DNA from: Planctomycetota bacterium
GTDB lineage: Bacteria; Planctomycetota; UBA8108; UBA1146; JAJFFE01
Reading direction: 5' to 3'
Assembly (NCBI GenBank): GCA_021776775.1
Contig: JAJFFE010000151.1
Span: forward strand, 1 to 38,299
DNA length: 38,299 bases
Position numbers and translations under genes: made by a program. Shown piece by piece: positions 6,888-14,973 of this stretch. The notes beneath the pieces are model-generated. The model was not told the origin of the DNA and ran no database searches. It saw only the letters and a program-made list of their open reading frames with translations. Position 1 is the stretch's first letter. Each line of letters starts with the position of its first letter.

Positions 6888-8171
6888 ATGACAGAAGCCG
6901 TCATCGTCGCCGGGGGTCGTACGCCGTTCGTTCGCGCAGGCACCGACTTCCGAGAGGTCCCGGCGTGGGCGCTCGGCGCGGGGATCTCGCGGGAGGTGCT
7001 GGCGCAAAGCGGGCTCCCGTCGTCCGCGGTCGACGACGTGGTCTTCGGTTGCGTCGCGCAGCCGTCGGACACCGCTAATATCGCCCGAGTCATCGCGCTG
7101 CGTGCCGGAGTTCCCGAGCATGTTCCGGCGGTCACGGTCGGACGCAATTGCGCCTCCGGATTGGAGGCCGTGACGGTGGCGGTCGATCGCATTCGATCCG
7201 GGCGCGCCAATCTCGTGCTCGCCGGCGGCACCGAGTCTATGAGTCGTGTCCCTCTCGAGTACCCGTTGCGCTTCAACTGGAAGGTGGCGAGCCTCACCCG
7301 CGCCCGCTCGTGGCGAGAGAAAATCGCGGCCGCTTCGAGCTTACGTTTGTCCGACTTTCGTCCGGTGGTGGCGCTGGAACGCGGTCTTTCCGATCCGTTC
7401 ACCGGTGAAATCATGGGGCGAACCGCGGAACGCCTCTCGCGTGAGTTCGGAATTTCGCGGGGCGAGCAAGATGCGTATGCGCTCGAGAGTCACCGCCGCG
7501 CGACCGCCTCTCGCTCGCGGCTGTCGGCGGAGATTCACCCTTTTGCCGTGCCGCCGCGCTTCTTCGATCTACTCGAAGGTGACATTGGGCCGCGGGAAAA
7601 CCAGAGCTTGCAGGCGCTCGGGAAGTTGCGCCCGTATTTCGACCGTCGCTACGGCACGGTCACGGTTGGCAATTCGTGCGGAATCACGGACGGTGCGGCG
7701 GCACTGCTCATCGCCAACGGGGAATGGGCGAGGTCACTCGGCCTGCCGATACTCGGGACCATTCGCGGCTACGCCTATCGCGGCTGCGATCCGAAACGCA
7801 TGGGCGTTGGTCCAGTGCACGCGACGCCCCCTGCCCTCGACGAGGCCGGCATCACGTTTCGCGATCTCGAGCGGGTGGAACTCAACGAGGCGTTCGCCGC
7901 CCAAGTCCTCGCCTGCGAGCGAGCGTTCGCGAGCGCAGAGTTCGGCCGGAGCCTCGGGCTTTCGGGCTGCGTGGGTGAACTCGATCGCGAGAAGCTCAAT
8001 ACCAACGGTGGGGCGATCGCACTCGGGCATCCCGTTGGGGCTACCGGCGCGAGGCTCGTGCTTACTCTTTGTCACCAGCTTGCCCAAGCCGGAGGAGGCT
8101 ACGGGCTGGCGACGCTCTGTATCGGCGGCGGTCAAGGCGGGGCGCTCGTCGTCGAAGGGAGTCCGGCATGA
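6888..8171 (+). CDS. fadI: Acetyl-CoA acyltransferase (3-ketoacyl-CoA thiolase, FadI/FadA type)
   Basis: Cleaves 3-ketoacyl-CoA with CoA to acetyl-CoA and a shortened acyl-CoA, the last step of beta-oxidation. The start is set at the ATG at 6888 (AGAGGAAG just upstream, product MTEAVIVAGGRTPF); an ATG at 6855 would add 11 residues with no ribosome site. The 427 residues contain the nucleophile C88 in 'GRNCASGLEAV', 'GGTESMSRVPL', 'NEAFAAQVLACE', the His of 'ALGHPVGATGARL' and the second catalytic Cys in 'CIGGGQGGAL'. The length of about 430 and an insertion after 'PLEYPLRF' favour the longer FadI-like thiolases over 390-residue FadA, but I cannot be firm about the subgroup. Its stop overlaps the next start (ATGA at 8168-8171), so the two chains are translationally coupled, as in a fad complex operon. 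Confidence 0.92.
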   Translation: MTEAVIVAGGRTPFVRAGTDFREVPAWALGAGISREVLAQSGLPSSAVDDVVFGCVAQPSDTANIARVIALRAGVPEHVPAVTVGRNCASGLEAVTVAVDRIRSGRANLVLAGGTESMSRVPLEYPLRFNWKVASLTRARSWREKIAAASSLRLSDFRPVVALERGLSDPFTGEIMGRTAERLSREFGISRGEQDAYALESHRRATASRSRLSAEIHPFAVPPRFFDLLEGDIGPRENQSLQALGKLRPYFDRRYGTVTVGNSCGITDGAAALLIANGEWARSLGLPILGTIRGYAYRGCDPKRMGVGPVHATPPALDEAGITFRDLERVELNEAFAAQVLACERAFASAEFGRSLGLSGCVGELDREKLNTNGGAIALGHPVGATGARLVLTLCHQLAQAGGGYGLATLCIGGGQGGALVVEGSPA

Positions 8172-10366
8172 GCTGGCGCATCGTGAGAAGCTCTCTTACG
8201 GGATGGACCGAGCCGCTCAGTGACGGCGGGGGACCGACAGAACAATCCGATGGTCGAATCCTCCACTTGATCCTGGACACAGAGCACGCAGCCAACGCAC
8301 TGTCCGAAAGTGTGCTCGAGGAGCTCGACGCGGCGACGGAGCAGTTCGATCCGGCGACTACGGACGCGGTCGTCGTGTGGAGTGCGAAAGAGAAGCATTT
8401 CATCGCTGGCGCGGATATCGACGAGATCGATGGCGTGCACTTTCCAGAGACCGCCACCGCGAAAGTCGCCAAAGCGCAGGCGATCATCTCGAAGCTCGCC
8501 GACACCCCCATCCCAACCTTCGGAGTCTTGCGAGGCACCTGCCTCGGGGGTGGTCTCGAACTGGCGTTGGCACTCGACTATCGAATTGCGGTGGATACAC
8601 CGACGACCAAGCTCGGCTTGCCCGAGGTCAACCTCGGGATCATTCCCGGCTTCGGTGGGACTCAACGCTTGCCTAGGCTCATCGGCATTCGCGGAGCATT
8701 GAGTCTGATTCTCGGTGGGACTCGACTACCGGCGACGGCCGCCTTGCGACGAGGTGTGGTCGACATCGTCGTTCCCGAAGACGGATACGTCTCGTGCGCC
8801 CTGATCGCAATCGAGCGAGTTCTCGCGAACGATACGGCTATTCGCAAGCGCCGGAAGAAGTTTGTCGGAGGATTCGTCAACGGGTTGTTGGAACGCAATC
8901 CCTTCGGACGTTCCATGATCCGTCGTCAGGCGTCGCGACAAATAGCAGCCAAAACTGGCGGTCATTATCCGGCCCCGCCGGCGGCGCTCGACGCCGTCTT
9001 GCGAGGCTTCGCGACGTCGTTGCCGCGAGGGCTCGCCATCGAAGCTGAGCTGATCGGCCCGCTCGTCGCTAGCACCGTATCGAAGCATTTGATCGCGGTC
9101 TTCCGAGCGTCGGAGGAGGCGCGAAAGCTGCGTCAGTACTCCGACACTCCCGAGATCGAAGCCGACGCGACGGTCGGCGTTCTGGGAGCCGGCGTGATGG
9201 GCGCCGGAGTCGCGCTCCAGTGTCTCTGCAAGGGGCTCGCCGTTCGAATTCGTGACCTACAACTTCCGGTGATCGCCAAAGCGCTCGAAACGATCGGCTC
9301 TCACTTCCACGGCTTGGTCCAGCGGCGACGCATGGACGAGCGCGAACGCGACGCGACCTTGAGTCGGTTGACGTTCACCACCGAGCCGATCGGTTTCGCG
9401 CACTGCACGGCGGTCGTCGAAGCGATTGTCGAGCGCATGGATGTGAAGCGAGCAGCACTGGCCGAGATCGAGCCGCAGTTGTCCCCCGACACATTGTTTG
9501 CCACGAACACGTCGGCGTTGAGCGTGAGCGAGCTGCAGTCGAGCGCCATCCGACCAGAACGGGTCGTCGGCCTTCACTTCTTCAACCCTGTGTCGCGCAT
9601 GCCGCTCGTCGAAGTCATCCCCGGAGATCAAACTAGCCGAGAAACTGTCGGCAAGGCCGCTCGCCTCGCGGTCGCCATGGGCAAGTACCCGATCGTGGTC
9701 AAGGACTCGCCGGGTTTCTTGGTCAATCGTCTGCTCATGCCGTACCTCGACTCGGCGTGTCGCATTCTCGAGCGTGGGGTGCCGGGACCGTACGTCGACC
9801 GAATTGCGGAGGCGTTCGGACTACCCATGGGTCCGTTTCGACTGCTAGACGAGGTCGGTCTGGATATCGCGATCGAAGTGGCGGGCACGCTTCACGGCGC
9901 GTTCGGCGATCGAGCCGAACCGAGCGCAATCTTGCCCCAGCTCGTGGAGAAGAAGTTGATCGGCAAGAAGGGTGGCGTCGGTTTCTATCGTTACGTCAAC
10001 GGTACGCCAACCGAGTTCAACGCCGACGTGACGCGGGAGATCCCGCAAACGAACGACCTGCCGGAGTCGCTCAGCGTGATTCACTATCTCCTCGATCGGT
10101 TGATCGATGAGGCGGCGCGATGTCTCGAAGAGGGAGTCGTGGCGAGTGCGGACGAACTCGACTTAGCGATGGTCATGGGAACCGGTTTCCCACCGTTTCG
10201 CGGCGGGCCCTTGCGCTACGCGGACTCCATAGGAATTCCGGGTATCGTGGAGCGGCTGCAAGAGCGCGCCGATTCCGGTGAGGCGTGCGCGCCGTGCGCA
10301 CATCTCATCGAGATTGGTAAAGAGGGCCGCGAGTTCCACTGCGAGACCAAGCTCGCCCGTACTTGA
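8168..10366 (+). CDS. fadJ: Multifunctional fatty-acid oxidation protein (enoyl-CoA hydratase / 3-hydroxyacyl-CoA dehydrogenase)
   Basis: The alpha subunit of a beta-oxidation complex. The N-terminal crotonase domain (about residues 20-220) hydrates enoyl-CoA; the middle and C-terminal domains oxidise L-3-hydroxyacyl-CoA with NAD+. Start at the ATG at 8168, overlapping the thiolase stop, with GAAGGGAG upstream; the frame opens earlier (8069), but that part lies inside the thiolase gene. 732 residues, close to FadJ (714) and FadB (729). Visible motifs: oxyanion segment 'HFIAGADIDEI'; both crotonase glutamates in 'GGGLELALALDYR' and 'GLPEVNLGIIPGFGGTQRLP'; NAD-binding 'VLGAGVMGAGVALQ'; catalytic His and Glu in 'VGLHFFNPVSRMPLVEVI'; 'DSPGFLVNRLLMPYL'; and the C-terminal repeat 'MGTGFPPFRGGPLRY'. 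A hairpin follows at 10408-10439. No acyl-CoA dehydrogenase or ligase gene is adjacent. Confidence 0.95.
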   Translation: MSWRIVRSSLTGWTEPLSDGGGPTEQSDGRILHLILDTEHAANALSESVLEELDAATEQFDPATTDAVVVWSAKEKHFIAGADIDEIDGVHFPETATAKVAKAQAIISKLADTPIPTFGVLRGTCLGGGLELALALDYRIAVDTPTTKLGLPEVNLGIIPGFGGTQRLPRLIGIRGALSLILGGTRLPATAALRRGVVDIVVPEDGYVSCALIAIERVLANDTAIRKRRKKFVGGFVNGLLERNPFGRSMIRRQASRQIAAKTGGHYPAPPAALDAVLRGFATSLPRGLAIEAELIGPLVASTVSKHLIAVFRASEEARKLRQYSDTPEIEADATVGVLGAGVMGAGVALQCLCKGLAVRIRDLQLPVIAKALETIGSHFHGLVQRRRMDERERDATLSRLTFTTEPIGFAHCTAVVEAIVERMDVKRAALAEIEPQLSPDTLFATNTSALSVSELQSSAIRPERVVGLHFFNPVSRMPLVEVIPGDQTSRETVGKAARLAVAMGKYPIVVKDSPGFLVNRLLMPYLDSACRILERGVPGPYVDRIAEAFGLPMGPFRLLDEVGLDIAIEVAGTLHGAFGDRAEPSAILPQLVEKKLIGKKGGVGFYRYVNGTPTEFNADVTREIPQTNDLPESLSVIHYLLDRLIDEAARCLEEGVVASADELDLAMVMGTGFPPFRGGPLRYADSIGIPGIVERLQERADSGEACAPCAHLIEIGKEGREFHCETKLART

Positions 10367-10407
10367 AGCAGCCCTCTGCGAGACTCGAGCCGGAGACTGA
10401 AGCCCGC

Positions 10408-10439
10408 GGAACAGGCCGAGTCATCTAGCGACCTGTTCC
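10408..10439. terminator. Hairpin between convergent fadJ and methyltransferase genes
   Basis: GGAACAGG (10408-10415) pairs with CCTGTTCC (10432-10439) around a 16-nt loop. It sits between two convergent stop codons (10366 and 10450) and lacks a long U-tract on either strand, so it is a probable but not certain bidirectional terminator. Confidence 0.45.
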
Positions 10440-10449
10440 CGACGGAGTG

Positions 10450-11682
10450 TTAGCAGCAACCCGATCCCGGAGCGCAGGCACCGCCGGTGGACAGGCCGTC
10501 CGACTTGCCGAGCGCTTCGCGAACGTGATCCGGCAAGTTGTCTCGGCCTCCGCCGTCGACCGAACAGTCGAACGGAATCTGGTCATCCTCCGAGGCCAAC
10601 GCTTCGCTAATCAAGAAGTGACCGTCGTACGGTCGCCGAGCCAGAATGCCAGCGGTCTTTTCGCACACCGGAATTTCGATTCCGCGGGGATACCGATGCC
10701 CGTCGTCGTCTTCGACCGCCGAGAACGGTCCGACGTAGAACGCATTGCGATACGTTTCCCAACAGGGCCCCTCTTTGCCTTTGTGGGCGACGATCGTCAC
10801 GGCGTAGAAGTTGATATCGCCGACTCGCTGCCAGAACGCACTCGATAGCTCTTGCACTCCGTAGAAGCCAGCGTCGGTGAACGCCTGCAGGAAACGATCG
10901 CGTCGCATCGACCCCGAGACGCAACCGGTCCAGAGGTCGTCGTCGGCTTTCATCTCGGCCGGAACGTCACGCTCCGCCACAATGTCAGAAATGACCGCGC
11001 GTCCGCCCCGGCGAATGACCCGGTGGAGCTCCGCGAAGAGTTCGCGTTTCAGATCGTCTTCGACGAGGTTGAGTACGCAGTTCGACACGACGAGATCGAC
11101 GCTGTCATCCGCAACCAACGGCTCGCCGCAGACGTCTCGGTCGATCGACTCGAGTTCGTCGTAACTCTTCGGTAATCCACCGGCGATGCGCTCGCGAAGC
11201 TTTTCGACGTTCCAGCGGAGGTTCTCGATGTATCCACAGCGGAACTCGATCGTCGGATCTGCGAAGGATAGCGACTGGGTGACCTCGTCGACCGCGCCAC
11301 GCGACAGCTCGAGCATTTGCGGGGTCTTGTCGATACCGATCACCCGGCCGGTGGCCCCGACGCGCTTCGCCATCATGAAGCAGTGCTTCCCAGAACCAGA
11401 GCCGAGGTCGAGTACGACATCGCCGTCTTCGGCGTAGACCGTCGGATCGCCACAGCCGTAGTCGATGTTCAGGATGCGCTCGGGAATGAACGATAGATCA
11501 GACTCGTAGTCAACCGGCGTGCACAGGCAAGCTTCGGCGGACTCTGCCGCTTGGCCGTAGCGCTTTTCGACGGCGTCTTCCCGCTGGATCCGCTCCAAGA
11601 AGCGGTACAGCGCATTGAGTCGAGAGACTCGCTGCGGATCCAGCAACGAAAAGGCGGTGGTGTCAGTACTCATCGAATCCAT
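10450..11682 (-). CDS. ArsM-like SAM-dependent methyltransferase with Cys-rich tail
   Basis: Likely an arsenite S-adenosylmethionine methyltransferase or a close relative, converting As(III) to methylated arsenicals in the cytosol. The ATG at 11682 follows AGAGGAGC; upstream codons lack support. 410 residues. SAM motif I is 'VLDLGSGSGK' (90-99) and 'VIGIDKTPQMLELSR' follows. Cysteines match the ArsM pattern: C52/C54 ('ACLCTP'), C77 in 'DYGCGDP', C202 in 'VVSNCVLNL' and C254 in 'TGCVSGSM'; the last two are the As-binding pair of the family. The chain continues about 110 residues past the methyltransferase core ('GPCWETYRNAFYVGPF...') and ends 'GGACAPGSGCC', a plausible thiol metal site. No arsR or ars transporter is adjacent, so the arsenic role is inferred from the protein alone. 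A different thiol-metal or metabolite substrate is possible. Confidence 0.75.
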   Translation of the reverse strand: MDSMSTDTTAFSLLDPQRVSRLNALYRFLERIQREDAVEKRYGQAAESAEACLCTPVDYESDLSFIPERILNIDYGCGDPTVYAEDGDVVLDLGSGSGKHCFMMAKRVGATGRVIGIDKTPQMLELSRGAVDEVTQSLSFADPTIEFRCGYIENLRWNVEKLRERIAGGLPKSYDELESIDRDVCGEPLVADDSVDLVVSNCVLNLVEDDLKRELFAELHRVIRRGGRAVISDIVAERDVPAEMKADDDLWTGCVSGSMRRDRFLQAFTDAGFYGVQELSSAFWQRVGDINFYAVTIVAHKGKEGPCWETYRNAFYVGPFSAVEDDDGHRYPRGIEIPVCEKTAGILARRPYDGHFLISEALASEDDQIPFDCSVDGGGRDNLPDHVREALGKSDGLSTGGACAPGSGCC

Positions 11683-12019
11683 CGAATGCTCCTCTATTGA
11701 GTTCGGCGCTATCTTAGCGAGGCCGCAACGAGAGGGAACGTCGAAAAGATCCGCGAGTTCGAGCGGAGTTTCGGGTCGACCGCCGGGCCGAGTGTGGTGT
11801 CCCGTACGTTCGGGCGAATAATCCGTCGAGCAGGTGCGCGTTCTGGCTGGGCGCGCCGACGCCGGCGTATCTGTAGCTACGAACGGGCCAGCGCCGAGCG
11901 GAAACAGCTCCAGGAGGCGAAACAACGCCACGGCGTGCAGCGGCCGGCGTTTATCGGACGAACTAACGCGACAGGACGCTGGATTCGTATCGGTGAGAAT
12001 CGACAGGAGTTCGGCGGGC
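11683..12019. other. Intergenic region upstream of the ArsM-like gene
   Basis: 337 nt between two minus-strand genes. Apart from the AGAGGAGC ribosome site just above 11682 I see no gene, no ArsR-type palindrome that I could defend, and no terminator for the upstream gene. Confidence 0.4.
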
Positions 12020-12880
12020 TCAGGCGGAGATGGGCGGCGTGACCACAGCCAAGACCTGTTGCAGCAGCTCGGAGACTGAGAATCGCTCGCCTCGGAAGTC
12101 GGAACCGAGTCCGAGCTTGGTGACGGAACGCGCGATCGCCGCTTCGGCTGATCGGGCCTCCGACGCGGAGGTGACGAATCGGAGTTGGATCTGTGGATCC
12201 GGTGGTGACGCCCAAGCCTCCTTGAAGAGACTCAGCGACGCTGCAAGGGCGCGCTCGATCTGACTCGCGAGCTCAACGTCGGACTCCCCGGGCAGCGTGT
12301 TGCGCGAAACGTAGCTTTCGAGCTGTCGTCCTTCGTAGGAGGCGACGATCGAGATTCCAACCTCGCCGATGATCCAAGCCCAGGCGACTCCCGATTGCGA
12401 CGGGTCACCCAGAAGCGTCGAGGCTCCCGAGACGACCCGATAATCCGCGTGCACGTCGGCCAGCAGCGTTTCGGGGAGGGCGTGAAGCCATAGGTTGGAG
12501 GCGTCTTTCGCCTCGGTCGGAGCGATCGAGACGAGCCGGCACTCTTCGTCCTGCCGGACGATTCGCGCCACCACGTGGTCGAGCGCTTCCCAGGTTACCG
12601 GAGGGGCCGAAATCAGATGGCAATCGAGGAGTGGATAAATGACGTGGTCCGTGTCACCGAGCTGGTCGGCAACCAAGAGGGCGTCGGCGCCGGTCAAGTA
12701 GACTTCACCATCGTCTTCGATGGCGTTCCACTCCGTGCCGGAGAGTTCGACCCCGTCGGGAAGTGCGTAGTACGCCAGTGGTTCCTCGGCGAAGACCCGA
12801 CACCCGCGCCGCGTCCCGAGCACGGAGATCCGGCGCGGCTCGATCAAGACCGCGTGAGTTGGCGGTGGGGTCGACGTCAT
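12020..12880 (-). CDS. Uncharacterised protein, possibly a degenerate actin/MreB-like fold
   Basis: 286 residues from the ATG at 12880, which has GAGAGGT upstream; the frame is open to 13087, but the extra part is rich in Arg/Pro and looks untranslated. No signal peptide or Cys motif. Several blocks line up in order with bacterial actins: 'VFAEEPLAYYAL' (like MreB 'NEPSVVA'), 'VYLTGADALLVAD' (like 'VGEEAK'), 'VIYPLLDCHLIS' (like 'AIRPLKDGVI') and 'AWIIGEVGISIVASYEG' followed by 'LESYVSRNTLPGESD' (like the phosphate-2 'VDIGGGTT...' strand pair). The phosphate-1 DxGT is replaced ('LIEPRRISVLG'), so nucleotide hydrolysis would be unlikely. This fold assignment is inference from block order only. 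A genuine MamK-like actin is encoded at 28542-29657. Confidence 0.65.
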   Translation of the reverse strand: MTSTPPPTHAVLIEPRRISVLGTRRGCRVFAEEPLAYYALPDGVELSGTEWNAIEDDGEVYLTGADALLVADQLGDTDHVIYPLLDCHLISAPPVTWEALDHVVARIVRQDEECRLVSIAPTEAKDASNLWLHALPETLLADVHADYRVVSGASTLLGDPSQSGVAWAWIIGEVGISIVASYEGRQLESYVSRNTLPGESDVELASQIERALAASLSLFKEAWASPPDPQIQLRFVTSASEARSAEAAIARSVTKLGLGSDFRGERFSVSELLQQVLAVVTPPISA

Positions 12881-13412
12881 CAAGAGACCTCTCGGGCGGT
12901 TCCTTCCGCCCGAACTTACTTTCCGATACCCCAACATCGGAATGATGGTCCGCTCGACTTGAACTCTGACAAAGAGCGTCGGCGGAGTCCAGAAAGGCGA
13001 CACGTTGGGCTCGATGGACCGGAACCTCCGGGGGCGCGAGCGACGCTTGGGGACAAGCCCCGGCGGAGCTTTGTCTTGCAGTCCCATCGCCGGGTTAGAT
13101 CCGCGGGGTTATCGCTATCTTCGTGGTGTCCGGCTCAGACCCGCTGGTCCGGCCAGGGGGCCGCCACAGCCACTCGGGCTCGCCAAACGATCCCCTCGGC
13201 AGGTGTCACCGTGCCACGTCGTCTGTTAGCATCGGTCGCTTCCAACGGTGCGTTCCACGGCTCCTGAGCTCGAACCTCGTTGGGCAATGCCGCGGAGCCT
13301 CAATCGGGGCGGACGTGGCCCAACCTGTGACTGTCATTGAACGAGCCGCCCACGGTGGACGCTTATCGCGCCACCGTGTCGGGCGTCGCCCGCTTCGCCT
13401 GGAGTTGAGAAC
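12881..13412. other. Divergent intergenic region with a leader hairpin
   Basis: 532 nt between the divergent genes at 12880 and 13413, without a credible gene in any frame. Near its end CACGGTGG (13351-13358) pairs with CCACCGTG (13371-13378) around a 12-nt loop, 34 nt before the plus-strand start. It could be a leader element of the 13413 gene or the end of an untranslated transcript. Nothing else stands out. Confidence 0.45.
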
Positions 13413-14885
13413 ATGACGTCGACCGTGATTGCCGCCGCCCTCGGGCTATGTCTGCTCGGTTCAGCTGGACCTCTCCCTGCCGCCAACCCGCAACCGCGTC
13501 CACAAGAGGAGCCGGGGTCGGTGAGTTCGTCGGAGCTCAAGATCAAGGAGGTCCTGGAGCTACTGGGCAAGAAGGACCCGGCGCTGCTCGACAAGATCAT
13601 CAAGTTTCTGTCAGAGCCGGACCCCAGTGTGCGAAGCCAAACTGTGCAGGGGATCATCACGACGTTCCCCGATCGGGCGTTCGACGTCTTGAACACGTTG
13701 ATCACTACCGGCGACGAGTACCAGCGCGAGGCGGCGGAGTACGGGATCGGTATGGTCAACGATCCCCGAGTGCTCGCGGTGTTGCTTTCCCGTGTCGTCG
13801 CTGGCAAGCCGCTCCAGCGTGGCGTCGTCGGCGGGCTGCAGATGCACCTCCGAGAGACCGTGGTCTTGACCAATAATCGCGTCCTCAGTCCGTCCGGCGA
13901 TCCGCCGTCGTCTCTCGACCCCTACACGCGGACCGTCGAGCATTTCAGTCGACTTGCGGTCCCGGGGCAGCGTCCGACGGGACCGTTCTACGACGATTTC
14001 ATGGAACGGATTGCCGATTACCGTTCGTGTTCCTCACGCATGGCCGCCGTTGTTGCGCAGCAGACGAACGAAGCGACGAAGTCCGCGCTCGCGGCGTTCT
14101 TCAAGAGCAACCGCTTTTGGTTGGGCCGCCCCCCGACGGAGCATTGCCCGGCGATCGAGTACGAGTTTCGCATGGTGAACATGGCGACACGTACCCCGAA
14201 GGAAAAAGTGTTCACGCTAGCCGTCGGGCCGGTAGAGGGTGGCGTTCTTCGCTACCTGCACCGGATGTCCGTGTTTTCGCGGGCGATTCAACTGACCTTG
14301 CCGCTGGATTCGTTGTTCGTCGAAGCTGAGCGTTGCTCGGTGCAATACGAGTCCTCGAAAGAGAACCGTGCAACCCTGAGCTATTCGCTCCCGCAGCGGC
14401 GTGGAATCGTCGCCGGGATGGGACTCTTGAACACGTCGTACTGGCTGGGTCGCATCGTCGATCCCGAGCGAAGTGTCGTTACCATCGATACCACGCGGAT
14501 GGTGCCGCTTTCGGAAGACGTGTTTCGAGGCGCGACTCGGGTCGCACGGTTCGAGTACTCGGACTTCGTGAAAGCGAACGATGGTTGGGTTCCGCAGAGG
14601 GTGACCGCCGTGCTCGACGAGCTGAGCAACATGAAAGAGACTCAGCTGTCGTACGACTTTCGGTTTTCGTGGCACGACATCGGGTTGTGGCAGTTCAGGA
14701 GTGGTTCGACCTCGCAACTCGCGGGAGACGGTCAGTCGGTGTTGCGAGCTACCGCGGAAATCGGCAGCTTCCAGGTCTCTGGCTCGAAGAAATCTCAGAC
14801 GCCGAAGAAGCCCCAGAACCTGAAGAAGCCCCAGAGTCGTCCCAAGTCGGTGCCCGGCGGAGCGACGTCCAAGCCGAAGAAGTGA
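13413..14885 (+). CDS. Exported protein with N-terminal HEAT-like helices and basic tail
   Basis: A 490-residue secreted protein that I cannot name. The signal peptide is about residues 1-24 ('LGLCLLGSAGPLPAANP'). Residues about 38-150 are helical repeats of HEAT type ('SVRSQTVQGIITTF', 'YQREAAEYGIGMVNDPRVLAVLL'). The central part (about 230-450) is beta-rich ('CPAIEYEFRMVNMATRTPKEKVFTLAV', in part 'TRVARFEYSDFVKANDGWVPQRVTAVLDE'), resembling the outer-membrane-lipoprotein-like 'surface-property' beta repeats that planctomycete proteins use to hold lipophilic ligands; that last point is speculation. The tail is Lys/Pro/Ser-rich ('TPKKPQNLKKPQSRPK'). The ATG at 13413 has GTTGAGA close upstream. 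Convergent with the TPR gene; a shared hairpin lies at 14921-14960. Confidence 0.75.
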   Translation: MTSTVIAAALGLCLLGSAGPLPAANPQPRPQEEPGSVSSSELKIKEVLELLGKKDPALLDKIIKFLSEPDPSVRSQTVQGIITTFPDRAFDVLNTLITTGDEYQREAAEYGIGMVNDPRVLAVLLSRVVAGKPLQRGVVGGLQMHLRETVVLTNNRVLSPSGDPPSSLDPYTRTVEHFSRLAVPGQRPTGPFYDDFMERIADYRSCSSRMAAVVAQQTNEATKSALAAFFKSNRFWLGRPPTEHCPAIEYEFRMVNMATRTPKEKVFTLAVGPVEGGVLRYLHRMSVFSRAIQLTLPLDSLFVEAERCSVQYESSKENRATLSYSLPQRRGIVAGMGLLNTSYWLGRIVDPERSVVTIDTTRMVPLSEDVFRGATRVARFEYSDFVKANDGWVPQRVTAVLDELSNMKETQLSYDFRFSWHDIGLWQFRSGSTSQLAGDGQSVLRATAEIGSFQVSGSKKSQTPKKPQNLKKPQSRPKSVPGGATSKPKK

Positions 14886-14920
14886 GTCGCCCGCGGGACT
14901 CGAGAGACATTCGCCCGCGA

Positions 14921-14960
14921 GCTCGCCGGAATGTCGCAGTCTTCAGCAAACCCGGCGAGC
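14921..14960. terminator. Hairpin between convergent genes
   Basis: GCTCGCCGG (14921-14929) pairs with CCGGCGAGC (14952-14960), 9 bp around a 22-nt loop, between the stop at 14885 (plus) and the stop at 14974 (minus). The right arm almost abuts the minus-strand stop. No strong U-tract, so it is called as a probable bidirectional terminator. Confidence 0.45.
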
Positions 14961-14973
14961 GGTGACTTGCGAG

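Noticed and set aside
8069..8167. N-terminal extension of fadJ to 8069
   Set aside because: The extra 33 residues lie inside the thiolase gene and are Arg-rich; the ATGA overlap at 8168 with GAAGGGAG upstream is the natural start.
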